Assembly: GCA_019973155.2 (NCBI GenBank)
Contig: BPQB01000014.1
Coordinates: 186,001-250,000 of the forward strand
From: Phanerochaete sordida
Taxonomy: Eukaryota; Basidiomycota; Agaricomycetes; Polyporales; Phanerochaetaceae
Direction: 5' to 3'
DNA length: 64,000 nt
Shown: one piece after another, positions 46,144 to 58,700 of the stretch
Numbering within the stretch: the first letter of the stretch is position 1
How the letters are laid out: each line of letters begins with the position of its first letter
The notes under the pieces: generated by a model
The model's database searches: none
What the model saw: the letters and a program-made list of their open reading frames with translations, nothing else
What the model was told of the DNA's origin: nothing
Made by a program: the position numbers and the translations under genes

Positions 46144-49100
46144 ATGGACTGGAACCCCGAAATACACGACCGCGCGGCGCTCGAAGACCATCTAGGTGGT
46201 CTCGGGATCCTGAAGGATTATACAGTCGATGAGCTCCTGGTCAGAACCACGAAGAACACGCGATCCGGGAATGAATTTGGATTCAAACCCACCAGGCTCA
46301 GCATAGGAACGCTGAAAGACCGAACGTTTTACTGCGGCTTCGACTCGCCTGTCGAGCGGAGTGGGCAAGATGTCCACGACCCGACAGGAGACCCGCTACC
46401 TAGTTCGTTCTGGATACGCTTCGCGGAAGAGGTAGTGTTCGATGTACGGCTTGCACGCACTGCGTTTTGACTATTCTCAAGTGGTTTCAAATACGAGCGT
46501 TCTGCCAGGACATGGACGATGACCTGACATTCCGCCCGTACGAATGTCGTATCCCTTTCCGCGATATCGTTCCCGGTGGAATTCAGCTGCGTTCGCAGTA
46601 CGACGGAAACCGAGTCACAGCCTACCTCAGCATCCGATCTCGCCGCCCAGCGAAATACTCAAGACGGCTGGAAAATCACCTTACTATTGGGCGAGAGGCG
46701 ATCTGGGACCGCCATGCTACAGAAGCTGACTTCATGGGACCTGACGTCGACGAAGCTGCCGCAGGGCCCATCCAAGCTCTCGTGGATACTCGTCTCATCG
46801 TCAACGTGAGTACTTATTTATGTGTATTTTAGCAGATTTGGGTTCAATGCTTAAATCGCGATGTATAGGCCGGCCTTTGGTTGGTACATAGATTGACACT
46901 CAACATGACCGTCCGGCAGTACAAACTGATGTGGATGTGTACGTTCAACATTATCATTGTGACATCCAGACCTCAACTTTGCGTTGAAACAGGCATGGTT
47001 CGATTGCGTCTTATTAACCTCGATCCTGATTTCTCTTCACCGACCGACATCCGTCCCGTACAGCCCATGCCCGATGCACAGTATCTCAAACATTTGCTCC
47101 ATGACCTTCCCTTCGACAGACGCTATCTTGTCGAGGCGCTGCTTTCTCACGGAACGGTCACAGTGCCGGAAACAGGCCAGCTAATGCAGGCGCTGTCCCG
47201 TTATCGGCAAGAGGACCAGATCGCCATCTTGGAGGGCTTCTTCAAATGTCGCCGAAAAGCGTCAATAAAGCGAGACCTGCGCGGTGCGGCCCTCTGCTTG
47301 TTTACCATACCGCTGCAGCGATCTGATATCCACCAGATGTAGCACGACGAATCGCCAGATCGCGAACGACACACACAGACCGACATCTTGTGCCAGTCAG
47401 ACGCTGCCTCGTCACGCCGACGCACTGCATTCTCTACCCTCCATCGCTCGAGACCTCGAATGAGATGCTTCGCGATCACGAGGCCTACGCCGATCGATTT
47501 CTCCGTGTGCAATTCGTCGACGATGACGGCGACTTCCCCGTGACCGGCGACACGCTCCTCATCGACGACGATGTGTACGGGTTGGAGGGTGTCTTCGCAC
47601 GCGTGCGGCGCGCGCTGTCGGATGGGCTCGTCATTGCTGGGCGTCACTACGTCTTCGCGACTTTCAGCGAGAGCCAGGCCAGGTATGGCGTACCTTCGAT
47701 CGCGGAGACAAATGCTTACTCTGCGTGCAGGGAGCGCAGCTTATGGATGATCGCGGAGGAGGGGCCCTTCACAGTATCAGCTGTCTTGGCGCAGATGGGC
47801 GATCTTTCCCAGGAGCGAATTATAGCCAAACATGCTGCTAGACAGAGTCTCGTACGTGCCTCCCCTCGTCTGCAAATCATGACCCACAGCAAATCATGTT
47901 CGATGCAGGCCTTAAGCACAACAAGAGCCGTACAGATGAAAGTCAGGATCAACCGAGATCTGGACGATAGTAAGCGGAACTCCTAGTACGTTACCCGAGA
48001 ACAGAAGCTTCATGACAGCTTGACTGGTACCTCCTCCGACTTTGCAGTCTTTTCACAGACGGCGTTGGCCAGTTCTCGCAGCGCCTTGCACAAGCCTGCG
48101 CCAAAACTCTTGGCTACCGCTTTACGCCTGTCTCCGCCGCGCAGATCAGGATCGGCGGGGCGAAGGGTGTGCTCGCGGTCGTCGAGGACGAAACGCTCGC
48201 AGAGAACGAGATTCGAATACGGCCGTCGATGATAAAGCTCAAAGGCGTGAAGCCGGAGCCGACTCTCAACATCATCAAGGTACGCTGCGATCCTTCCCTT
48301 TCCCAACGATCGCTCTTCACGTTAGCTGCAGCTCGCTACGTACTCGCCCGCGACTCTCAATCGCCAGGCGATCCTGCTTTTGGAGGACAGGGGCGTCAGT
48401 AGCGATGTCCTGTTTGACGTCTTTGTACAGGAGAAGAGGAAGATCCAAGGGCTCGAGGCGGGGTTTGACCCAATGCGATTGGCTTCAGTCACCACAGTCA
48501 GTCTTGCCCTGCCCTCTGGCCAGGCTAAGCTCACCCATTCTTCCAGTTCCCCCTTGCGAAGGCTCTCAAACACGACATTGACGACCCTGTTGTCCAGAAC
48601 GTCGTCAGCCTGGTGAAGACCAGGCTCCTTAGTGACCTCAAGTGGAAGGCAAGGGAGCTTGTTGCCACAAATTCGCTAAGGCTCACGTGCATCCCGAGCT
48701 CAGGCTTGGATCGCGCTCGCAGACAGCGCATATCTGATGGGTGCGCATACTCTTTCCGGAGGTGCGGGCGTGACAAGAGAGAACTAATGCCTTGCAGGTG
48801 TCGCGGATGAGACCGGTTCGCTGCAAGAGGGCGAGGTCTTCTGTCAGATCCACCCGCCGTTCTCAGAGCCTCGGATTATTGAGGCTCGGTGCACCATTTA
48901 CCGCAATCCTTGTCGTCAGTTCTCCAGCCACCATTGCTCGGTTTCTGTACTGACTCCGACGCGCCACTCCAGTTCATCCTAGAGACGTCCGCCTCGTGAC
49001 CGCCGTCGACTGTCCGAAGCTGCGCCACCTGCGAAATGTCATCGTCTTCAGCACGAAAGGAGAGAGGGATCTGCCGAACATGTGGGTCCATACCCATGCC

Positions 49101-50425
49101 TTATCTCGCACAGACCTGATACCAGCACATGTCCAAGGCTTGCGGGAGGCGATTTGTGCGTGCACCTTCTCTCTCACTATGCAGACTGCGGCTGACTCCA
49201 GCGGTTAGAGATGGAGACTGCTACTCTCTGATCTGGGACAAGAGGCTCCTCATCCCGGAAGGCGCAGAATACGAGCCTATGGACTACACACCGCCTACGC
49301 CAGTGCGCAGCGACCGCCCTGTGAGCATTGCGCAGACCAAGCAGGTATACCGGACCTCGCTTTCCACCTGAACAAAAATCTGACGTCGTCTACCTAAAGC
49401 ACTTCCTGGCAACGATGAAGAACGACGTCCTTGGCCGGGTGTGCAACACACACATGGCGCTGTCCGACCAGCACGGCCCGTCCGACTTCCAGTGCCGCGA
49501 GCTCGCGGCGCTCGCGTCGCAGGCCGTCGACTTCTCGAAGACGGGCGTCGCCGTCGAGCAGGCCGCGATACCGCGCGTGGAGGCGTATCCGGACTTCATG
49601 GGCAAGGTCTGTACTGCGGCCGTCCAGCAAAGTCGTCAATGCTGAGAGATGACCACAGGAGTACAAGTCCATCCGTGTCTTCAAGAAACAGCAGATCGAG
49701 TCCTACCCGAGCGAGAAAGTCCTCGGGCGGATGTTCCGCGAGATCGACCCCGAGCCGGTCTTCGAAGAGGCCGAAGAGCTCGCGGGCGACCCGCGGATCC
49801 TCGAGGCCGCCGAGAGGACTAAGTACGAGGAATATCTCGAGGCCGCCGCTGTGCACAAGATCCAATACGAGTTTGAACTGACGGGGCTGCTGAGAAGGTA
49901 AGCAGTGCGCCTGTAGAGTCTCCGTGCGCTGGCTGACCCCTGCGCAGGTATAACATCATCGAGACAGAGTGCGTCGCAGGGCTTCTGCTCCGCTCGCCGA
50001 AGACGAGACTCAAGGTCGAGAAGGACTATGACCTACGGGTATGGCGTGCCCTGCTGACACTGCCAATCACAATGCTGATGTGCACCTGCCAGATGGCCAT
50101 CCGCGACGCGTATGCGCACGTCGTCGCCGCGACCATAGCGCGTGCGGACGAGCACACCGCCGCGCACCCTGTCTCGGACGACGTGGATGTATCTCGGCGC
50201 GCATGGGCGGCCGCGGCGTACAAGCTCACGTACGACCCAGAGTACGCGGACCACACCAAGATCGACTGGAGCAAGGTCGACGAGCTCGTCTGGCAAGAAG
50301 GGCTGTACGAGGAACTCGTGGACGAGTTTGATGAGATGGACATGGATGAAGTGGACGACGCAGAGAGACGGCTCAGTTTCCCGTGGGTATTTGCGGACTA
50401 TCTGTTCATGCTGCTCCAGCAGTAG
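46144..50425 (+). CDS. cellular RNA-dependent RNA polymerase (RNA silencing type)
   Basis: A multi-exon gene estimated at 1,050-1,100 aa. The N-terminal half (MDWNPEIHDRAALEDHLGGL, CRIPFRDIVPGGIQL, RRCLVTPTHCILYPP, FADRVRR-like segments) is divergent. The catalytic half is clear: FTDGVGQFSQRLAQA (from 48052), AAQIRIGGAKGVLAV, ENEIRIRPSMIKL, ADSAYLMGVADETGSLQEGE, HPGDVRLVTAVDCPKLRHL, FSTKGERDLPN, then GGDLDGDCYSLIWD. The catalytic Asp residues are present and split by an intron (49156-49208). The C-terminus has YNIIETECVAGLLLRSPK and ends DYLFMLLQQ at 50425. The enzyme copies single-stranded RNA into double-stranded RNA for Dicer in quelling-like silencing. The start is the first Met in frame; relatives often have a longer N-terminus, so an exon may be missed. 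It is the eukaryotic two-barrel type, not viral. Confidence 0.9.
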
Positions 50426-50662
50426 CTCGAATGAGGAAAAGCGTCGAACATTATGGTCGGTAGCATACCAAGCGGCAGCTTCAAACGGTAGAAGTACAAC
50501 GAAACAGAAGACGGGTATGCTAAATCGAAGGAATAGGGTATGGGAAGGACGAGCTATAGATGTGCAAAGCCCGTCAGCTCAAAGTGGCTCAACTGACAGG
50601 CTATGAGACACTCACCAAGACCAAGAAGAGTCTAATTTATCGCAGATGGGGAGTCTGAGCAA

Positions 50663-52093
50663 TCAGCGTGTCCTCAGCATCTGTACTAGAAGAATTAGCG
50701 TTGCACAAACACATACCCCAAATGACGTACGAAGTGCCTCGGTTCTAAACGAAATGTCCCGATTTCGGCAGAGGGCACGCAGCTCTTCCAGCGTGTTTTC
50801 GAGTATATCCAGACGGGGCGCTTCGCGAGCGAGGTTGTAGACGACAGCGACCTCCTTCAACTTCTTCGCCTCCTCGTTCAGACGCAGGCAGCGGAATATC
50901 GCGTCCAAGCAATCCTCGACATCGACTCCGGCCTCGGCACCGACGATGAACGTCAGGCTCTCGAGCGACGCGGGTATGCACCAGCAGACGGTGTCCGTGT
51001 GGTCGCGCGGGGCGAGCATGCCGATCTCGAGCGCGCGCAGCTCTCCGTCCGCGGGCAGGGCGCGTGTAGCGACCATGCAGCGCTCGTCCTGCACGACGCG
51101 GAGGCGCTGCAGGCGCAGTATACACTCCTCGTCGACGAGGCTGGCGAGCTTGAGCTGCGCCTCGCGCGCGCTGTGCTCCTCGAGCTCGAGGGTGCGCAGC
51201 GCGGGGAGCTGCGCGGCGCGGAAGTACGGGCCCGCGCCGAAGTAGTGGTTCGCGGCGAGCCGGAGCGTGTGCAGGCGCGGGAGCGGCGGCAGGCGCAGCG
51301 ACGGGAGCACGTACAGCCCGCGCAGGCAGAGCACGCGTAGCGCGGGCAGGAGCGTGTCCGCGAACGCGGTGAGCACGCAGAACTGCGGGTTCCAGCGCGC
51401 CTCGAACGTCGAGCCGTGCAGCGTCAGCGCCTCGAGGCGCGCCGCGACGTCCGCCGCGCGCAGCACGTCCTGCACTGGCAGGCTTGAGACCGCGCCCTTG
51501 CGCACCGTGTGCCGGATCGTGAGCGTGCGCACGGCGGGACAGTGCTGCAGCATCGTGCTGAGCTCTGCCTTCTGGACCGCGGGGGTGCGCCGGCCAAAGA
51601 CCCATGCGAGCAGCTCGGATGTTGCTGTGCCGGTGTGGATGGGCGCATATATCGCCTTGACAAAGCGCGAGAGCGATGGCTCGTTTGAAAGGGTGCGCTC
51701 GAATAGCTCCATCTTGCGCGTCGTGAGCAGCAGGGGAGAGGCATAGAGCACCTCTGTACCGGCCGAGTACCAGCCACGGCATGTCCTGCTTGCCCAGGCA
51801 AGATATGTTTGGTGGCGGGCTAGAGTCTGCGTGATAGATACCGCGGAGTTTTCGGCGGGCGACGACGGAAATGAGGTGTCGCGGACGGCGGGGATGATAT
51901 ATCCTAGAATTTCGAGGATGACCTCGTCGGGTAGCCGCTGCGCCGGGGGAAGGTGTTCATCTTGAAGTTTGTGTGATACCTCTGGGAGGGCTACGGAGGA
52001 GAGTATGATGCGCTTTTGCAGGCGCAGGAGCCATGCTCGTATGAACGCAGGGAGAGAGCCGGTAGCTGATGATGTCGCTGGCGCAGGAAACAT
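50663..52093 (-). CDS. F-box/LRR-like protein (about 476 aa)
   Basis: One long minus-strand exon. The frame opens further upstream (52276), but the Met at 52093 (MFPAPATSSATGSLPAFIRA) fits better, since the upstream residues look untranslated. An F-box-like segment is at AQRLPDEVILEILGYIIPAV, with the follow-on helix YLAWASRTCRGWYSAGTEVL. Leucine-rich segments follow: VRTLTIRHTVRKG, LEALTLHGSTFEA, LRVLCLRGLYVLPSLRLP, LHTLRLAANHYFG, LRTLELEEHSA and LESLTFIVGAEAGVD. A donor-like GTACGT near 50725 suggests a short last exon downstream, as in the plus-strand F-box gene at 33484, so the true C-terminus may differ from the open frame end at 50663. A substrate adaptor for SCF ubiquitin ligase is the usual role. 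It is convergent with the RdRP gene (237 bp). Confidence 0.78.
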   Translation of the reverse strand: MFPAPATSSATGSLPAFIRAWLLRLQKRIILSSVALPEVSHKLQDEHLPPAQRLPDEVILEILGYIIPAVRDTSFPSSPAENSAVSITQTLARHQTYLAWASRTCRGWYSAGTEVLYASPLLLTTRKMELFERTLSNEPSLSRFVKAIYAPIHTGTATSELLAWVFGRRTPAVQKAELSTMLQHCPAVRTLTIRHTVRKGAVSSLPVQDVLRAADVAARLEALTLHGSTFEARWNPQFCVLTAFADTLLPALRVLCLRGLYVLPSLRLPPLPRLHTLRLAANHYFGAGPYFRAAQLPALRTLELEEHSAREAQLKLASLVDEECILRLQRLRVVQDERCMVATRALPADGELRALEIGMLAPRDHTDTVCWCIPASLESLTFIVGAEAGVDVEDCLDAIFRCLRLNEEAKKLKEVAVVYNLAREAPRLDILENTLEELRALCRNRDISFRTEALRTSFGVCVCATLILLVQMLRTR

Positions 52094-52702
52094 GGCTTTG
52101 CAGAAGAGATGCAATCTGCATGAGCCCGTTATATGCATAGGAGCTTTCACGTACGCATGTTTCTGCATCTTCCGTACAACGGTACAAAGGCATCCGCGAC
52201 TTCCGAGCCCGCTCTTTCTGGGCCGTGCGTCGGCCCAGCCTAGAACACGATGGACCGACGACTGAGGCCCGTCCACATGTTGCTGGAAGCCTCATGAGAT
52301 GTCTCGAAAGTGATCCACGGTGCACCGCAGAGGCAGAGCGAATCCATAGGCATGTGCAAAGGTAGCGGTCAGAGTCCAAGCTGCTCTCCGCGTTATGGTC
52401 GACGTAGGGGCCTTATCTCTACATTACCGCTTTGGAGAATCTCATCTTATCTTAGCCAATTGCGGGGCAGCGCGATAAGATAAGATGAAGGGAACCCATC
52501 CTCTCTGCTGCATCCTTCTTGAAGCTGAAAGCTCCAAAGGTGCAGCAAGGAGGAAAGTCGGAGGCGACCTCTACAACGCAGAGCAAAGGTATCAAATATA
52601 TAGGCCTACGGTACAAGTAAAGACAGGAAGACATATGCCACAGAAATATCATAGCGTTAGAAGTCCATGCACCATCCCTAATCACCCTCTAAACACTCAA
52701 GC
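52094..52702. other. intergenic upstream of F-box gene
   Basis: This is the promoter of the minus-strand F-box gene and the 3' flank of the membrane protein gene. It contains the GATA-type inverted repeat at 52443-52487. No other feature was seen. Confidence 0.45.
52443..52487. repeat. 12-bp perfect inverted repeat of tandem GATA words
   Basis: CATCTTATCTTA (52443-52454) is answered by TAAGATAAGATG (52476-52487) across 21 nt. It shares the TCTTATCTTA core with the repeat at 31426-31463. Confidence 0.6.
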
Positions 52703-54223
52703 TCACACCTGCAAGAAATCCGTCTTCATCGAGTCCGCGTCGCCCTTGCTCATCCGCTTGAACATGTTCCCAAACGCCGTCGGCGCAGAGCTCAGAAACG
52801 CCATCGGCTTCGCGGCGCGCGGCTGCGCCTCGTGCCCCGGCGCATGCCCCACACCAGGCTGCTCGCCCTGCCCGCCGCCAGCGCCACCCTGGTACCCCGG
52901 AGCGCCGCCGGCGAAGTCGTGGCCATCCGTGTACGCGCCCACGCCGTCCTTCTTGAGCAGCGCGCCCGCGCTCGCGTCGGACGCCTTCGAGCCCTCGCTC
53001 GCCGTCGTGAGCGTGAGGCTGCTGCTGCTCGCGAGCGTGCCGAAGCCGGGGCTCGGCGGCGGCGAGAGGTGGTGCGGCGCGGCGCGCGGGGCGTCGGCGG
53101 GGCCCGTGAGCACGCTGTGCATCGCGGCGCTGAGCTCCTGCGAGACGGGCATCGGCGGCAGGCTCAGCGCGGCGGAGCTCGCGGGCGCGCTGCCGCCGAG
53201 CACGCTGTAGACGCCGCCGCCGTGCGTGTGCGAGGCCGTGTGCTGGAAGTAGATCGGCGCGCTGATGACGGGCTTCGTCTCGGCGGTGCCGTCGCTTTTG
53301 TCTGCGCGCCCGGGGCGCGACGTGCCGACGCGGAAGCGGTGCTCGCGGGCGCGGTGCCGGTCGTAGCGGCGGCGGAGGAAGAGCCATATCAGGGAGATGA
53401 AGACGGCGATGGCGATGAGCGAGCCGAACAGGATTGCGAGGACCTTGGCTGCAACATTTGCTTTGGCGTGGGATCTGGATGCGCAATCGGCGTCAGATGG
53501 TAGGCAGGCGAGCATGCGGACGATACTCACGGACCGGTGCCTACATTCCCTGCAACAGAATCAGCACTGGAGCTGGAACTTGAGGTTGATCTCGTGCTGG
53601 ACGTCGTGCTTAGCCAGCCTTCAGCACAAGTATTTACTGCAAATAATGCGGGCGCCCACACCTCGTTTGCCATGGCGGATGCACGGTATTTGGTAACACA
53701 GGCGGACCATTAGACGTCCTGCAGCAGATGCTCTGTTAGATGTACGAAGCGCTGGAAAGCTAGATACTTACGAGTTGGTTGGCTGGCCAATCGTCACGAA
53801 GTCAACGTCGAGCCAAGGTCCACTTGCGAGGATCGCAGTCAAAGAGACGAAGTGTGTCGAAGACGCATTTGCATCGAAGGTGAAAGAGAAGAGCGGCTGC
53901 TGAAAGCGGACCTCAGAGGCACCAGCTGATAAATAAGCTATTTTATCGTCGACTTGTACGCTAAAGTCCCCCTAAAGCCACATACGGTGAGTTGTCAAGT
54001 CGAAGAAGAGAGCCCAGCCGCTCACATGTTCGGGCCCCATCGACCCGTAGATGTACAGCGAGCCGCCCACGGAGTCGATGGTCATGTTCAGCATTGCACC
54101 TTGCCTTTGCGCGACATGGTAAGACCCGCCGAAGAACATGGCCGCGTCTGAATCCAGCGGGCTTTGCGCAGCCCAGCCGGTGTAGACGAGCTGGCTCGAT
54201 GTGTCGTCAAGCGTATAGTTCAT
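52703..54223 (-). CDS. single-pass membrane protein with extracellular beta-sandwich-like domain
   Basis: The minus-strand ATG at 54223 opens MNYTLDDTSSQLVYTGWAAQ; exon 1 (54026-54223) ends GSMGPEH. Exon 2 continues GDFSVQVDDKIAYLSAG, FQQPLFSFTFDANASSTHFV and GPWLDVDFVTIGQPTN. A Ser/Thr-rich linker follows. One membrane helix (VLAILFGSLIAIAVFISLIW) is followed by a basic stop-transfer LFLRRRYDRHRARE. The cytosolic tail is long, low in complexity (Ser, Ala, Gly, Pro, His) and ends FKRMSKGDADSMKTDFLQV. This layout (start M-x-x-T-x-D-D, GGSYH, SGxxLYIYGS, helix, disordered tail) is common in Agaricomycetes, where the outer domain may bind carbohydrate. Many relatives also begin without a signal peptide, so I kept this start. 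Its role, perhaps wall sensing, is unproven. Confidence 0.82.
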
Positions 54224-55741
54224 GGCCGAAGGTCTGAAACGCGGTCCGCGGTCAGACGGTCATGCAACTGCGAAGGTAAAGGACAGTGAAGAGTCGCCCA
54301 GGAGAAAGAACGAAGCAAAGAGCGGAGGAAGAAGGAACGAAAGGACAGCCAAAGCGACGTCAAGGAGAAGGGGAAAGCAGGGACAGAAGGGGCTCACCCA
54401 TCGAGACAGCAGAATCAATATCAATGCGTCAAGATACTGTGGCGCCGCCGGGTTCTTCATCAGAGGCTACAGACCCCGAGATGCGTGCCTCGGGGCGATG
54501 CATCGCCGTACACGTCTGACGATGAGCAAGAGACGGCGGGCGCATCAGCTCTGGGCTGTCGGGGCGCGTCGACCGCCGCGCGCCGCGGACGAGGGCGCCG
54601 CGCGTGCTCGCGGTCTTCGCTCGGGCTGTCGAGGTCGCGAACGTGGCGGCTGTGTCCCACGGCGAGGGCAACATGTGCGACCCAAGTAGGCTCAGTGCAG
54701 ATAGACAAGTTGGTGGTGGCTGAGAACAAGATGCATCAGTCAAGCTGGCTTCTGCGGTCACCGTTTCGGCGCCTCACACCTTTCCCCAAACCATGATCTC
54801 CTCCCACCCCGCCCCGACCCCGCGCTGCATATACACTTCAAACAAGCTTTCTTCCCTGGCAACGCGTTCCTGACGACATGCGGAGGTGCAGAAACTGGCT
54901 AAGGGAGAAGGGCCGGCGCTTTACACAGCGGATGACGGCCGGAGTACTCGACGCTTTGTGGATGATTTACTGGCGCGTCGTGAGTAGCCGGTGCTCTGAA
55001 CTTGGGGCCATGGAACGTCAATTTCTCACCACTGTCTGCATCCATAGCTACCGTCATGCACCGTGCTAGATTTTGTGTTATCACCGGGCTCCGTACCGTG
55101 GAGGTGCGCCCATTTCTCAGTCTGTATTGCCGACTGGAGTTCGGGAAATTATTCTATGTCAAGTTTTCTCACCCATTCGTATTCCACGACACATCTCGCA
55201 CCGACAATGAAGAAGAGATATCCATCTATCTGTGTGTTTCATGTCCGTCGCGCCTCGGTATACCCCGCAGGGACAGCTCCAGTGAGCAGGTGCTATAGCC
55301 GACCGCATCGCGTCCGCCATTGCTCCTCTTCACTTGCGCCGTCTAGTCCTGCAACCCAAGATGTAAACCAAATTCGTCTTGTCGCCTCTGTGCCGATATG
55401 TAGGCATTCATAATATTTTCAGATGTCAACGTCAGCAGGGAACATAGGGAGAAACCACCTTGGTGAGATCCCGCTGGTCGCGAATCCAGAGCTGTTGTGT
55501 TAAAGCACCGCATCAGGGCTGTCGGTGTCCACAGGGAAACCTGACGTCGGTGACGAGCGTCGGTCGGCGCTTGCCCGCCTGCTGCACGCCACGATGCCCT
55601 TGATGCCCCACCTTCAGGCACAAGCTACTGCTGTCGTCATATCCGCCTGCCTCGTCCTCGTCCCATGTTTATACTCCTCTTCACATCTCTCTCACATTCA
55701 CTATACCCCCAATGCTTCTGTAACGACTTCACGCCTACATA
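54224..55741. other. intergenic, no supported gene
   Basis: A hydrophobic minus-strand frame (54260-54460) was tested as a signal-peptide exon for the membrane protein gene but cannot splice in frame. Plus-strand frames (54878-55413) lack any pattern. The last 100 bp are the promoter of the channel gene. Confidence 0.45.
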
Positions 55742-58700
55742 ATGTCCCAAGTCACCCCCGCGAAGGCGCAAGACCAAGACTCTCAAACATTTCTTACCGC
55801 CCTTGTCACGAATGCGGCCATTCTTAGCATCGAGATACTCGCCTTCGTGTTTCTCAAACACCGCCTAAGCAGGATCTATGCGCCTCGGACGTTCCTGCCC
55901 CCACCATCGCAAGTCATGCTTGAGCTTCGTCTGATCTTGTGACTGACGCTGCTGCAGAAAGCGGACCGTCGATCTGCCTGGAGGATGGTGGAAATGGCCC
56001 CTCGCTATCACTGCGATACCCACAGTCGAAGTGGTACGTAGTCCTCGTCACCACTACCTGTGGTGCCATCTCATGCCTCGCATCGTGTCTAGCTACAGAA
56101 GAATGGGATGGACGCGTACATGTTCCTCCGCTTCCTGCGGCTTCTAGTCATCCTATTTGCCTCCATCACCCTCATATCCTGCGGCATTCTCATCCCAGTC
56201 GACGTGATTGGCGTCTCGAATCCTCAATCGGGCTCTGATACGCTGACCCGGCTGAGCTGGACAAAGTACGTCTTCCTCTGCGCGCATGTCCCAGCTACCC
56301 AAATCTCACTCCTTTGAAGCATTCCTCCTGGCGACAGAGGTCGCTACGCCGCTCATCTCGCTGTTGTATGGGTCTCGACGCTCTGGACGGTCTTCCTCGT
56401 CCGGCGCGAGCTGCAACACTACGCAAAGACGCGCCACGAGTTCCTCATCTCACCTGGGCACTCGAGTCTCGCCCAAGCGCGCACGGTCCTCATCACGAAC
56501 GTACCTCTGGAGCTGTGCAATGAACACGAGCTTTTGCGATGGGCGAGCTTTGTGCCTGGTGGAGTGCAGAATATCTGGATCTATCGGGATACGCAGGTGC
56601 GTGGCGGTATCCTCGGGAGCGCATATATGTGCTGAGCGGTGCATACAGGACCTCAACAAGGACTACAAAAACCGGCTGAAGGCCTGCAAGAAACTGGAGA
56701 AGGTGTCGTCGAAGCTCATCCGAAAGGTCGTCAAGGCGAAGCACAAACACGACAAGACCGAAGACAAAGTGTACCGCAAGACGCACAAGGCCGAGATCCA
56801 CCAGCATGCGCTCGAGGAGAAGCAGCACGCGAAAGAACAGAAGGCGCTCGACCGCCAGCGGCGCAAGGAGGAGAAGCAAGAGCTGAAGGCGCTCGAGAAA
56901 AGGCGCAAGGAGGGCGACGCAGTGTCGCGCCAGGCCGAAGAGGACTACGCGCGCGCCCATGGCATGTCCTATCCGATGTCGCCTCGCTCTGCAGCCTCCA
57001 CCGCAGACTACGGCCGGCCGAGCGCGGACACCGCCTTGACGGCCGTCGACAGCCCGAACATGAACGGCTACGGCGAGCGCAAGGGCAGCGTGTCGCACCG
57101 CGAGGACGTGGACGACACCCTCCGCGGACCAGCGCTATCCCGACCGCGGCAACAGCGCACGACGACGAGCGAGCTCGAGGCGGGCCAGTACTCCCCGTCG
57201 CTCGCCGCCTCGCAGGGCGCGCCCGAGGCCCCCGCACGCGCAGAGGACGACCCGCAGCACCTGCTCGACCTCTACGCGCCGCCGGCGAAGCGCTTGCGGC
57301 ACCGCACGGGCGCGCTCGGGCTCGTCGGCGCGAAGGTCGACTCGCTCGCGTGGTACAAGGCCGAGGTCGCGCGGCTGAACGCGAGCATCGACGCGCGGCG
57401 GCAGGCGCTCCTCGGGCGCGGGCAGGACGCGCCGCGCGCGCTCGGGAGCGCGTTCATCCAGTGCAACCTCCAGATGGGCGCGCACGTCCTCGCGCAGTGC
57501 GTCAGCTACCACGCGCCGCTCATGATGTACGACAAGTACGTCGAGGTCGCGCCGCGGGACGTCATCTGGGACAACATCGATGTGAGCCCGTGTGCGCGTG
57601 TGTTCTGTACATTGGGCTGATGGGCTCGCCGCGTGCAGGACGGCGCGTACGAGATGCGCTTCCGCTACGTCACGTCGTGGCTCGGGAGCGTCGGCCTCAT
57701 CGTCCTCTGGTTCGCGCCCGTCGCGTTCGTCGGCACGCTCAGCAACGTCTCCACCCTCTGTGAGAAGCTCTCGTGGACGTGCTGGATCAGGGACGCCCCG
57801 ACGCCGGTGCCGGGCATCATCCAGGGCGTGCTGCCGCCGCTCTTCCTCGCGATACTCTTCGCAATTCTGCCGTGGCTGCTCAAGGGTATGTCCACGTCAG
57901 AGCGAGGAGCTCGGATTTGTGGCTAATGAGCTTCGTAGGCTTGGCGTGGTACGAGAATATACCACGATACTCGCTGCTCTCTATCAGTGTCTACAAACGC
58001 TTCTTTATGTTCCTTGTTATGTGAGTGCAGATCGAAGCCCTATGGTTAAACGATACTGATGGCTCGTCTTTCAGCCACGGTTTCCTCATCGTCACGCTCA
58101 GCTCCGGCTTTACTAGCGCGGCATCGGCTGTAGGGACAAGTGTCTTGTTGGCGTAACATCCATGCTCATGACAAAGTAGATCGTTGAAAACCCCACGAGC
58201 GCCTTGCAAAATCTCGCGAAGCAGCTTCCGAATGCTTCCATCTTCTTCCTCACCTGGACGCGTAAGACTACTTTCATGATCCCTGTGTCCTGTCGCTAAC
58301 GGGCTGTGTCCAGTGACGCAGGGTCTCACGGGCGCGGGCAGCGCGCTGTTACAGGTCGGGCAGCTCGTGGGGCACTTCATCAAGAAGTGGCTGCTGGGAC
58401 GTACGCCACGTCAGGCGTATGGGGTGACCTTCATGATGCCCAAGGTCCTGCACATATACCCTTTCGAGTCGCGACAATGCTGACGGTACGATGGTTAGGC
58501 GGACTTCGGGCTTGTCCTCCCTCGAATGTCCCTCCTTGCGACGATCGCTCTGGCGTACAGCACCTTGTCCCCGATTATCAACCCACTGGCCACCGTGTCC
58601 TTCATGCTATTCTTCTTCTCGTGGAAGTTCTGTGAGTATTACTGCTGCCTGGGAGACTCCTTGCGCCTGTTCATGCTGACTTCCTCATCAGTGCTGACGT

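Noticed and set aside
46144..50425. Possibility that the RdRP is an integrated mycovirus gene
   Set aside because: The FTDGVG and DLDGD motifs and the many introns are those of the eukaryotic cellular enzyme, not a viral palm with GDD.
54260..54460. Hydrophobic minus-strand frame as a signal-peptide exon for the membrane protein gene
   Set aside because: The only good donor (GTGAGC) leaves the wrong phase for MNYTLDD, and related proteins commonly start at that Met.
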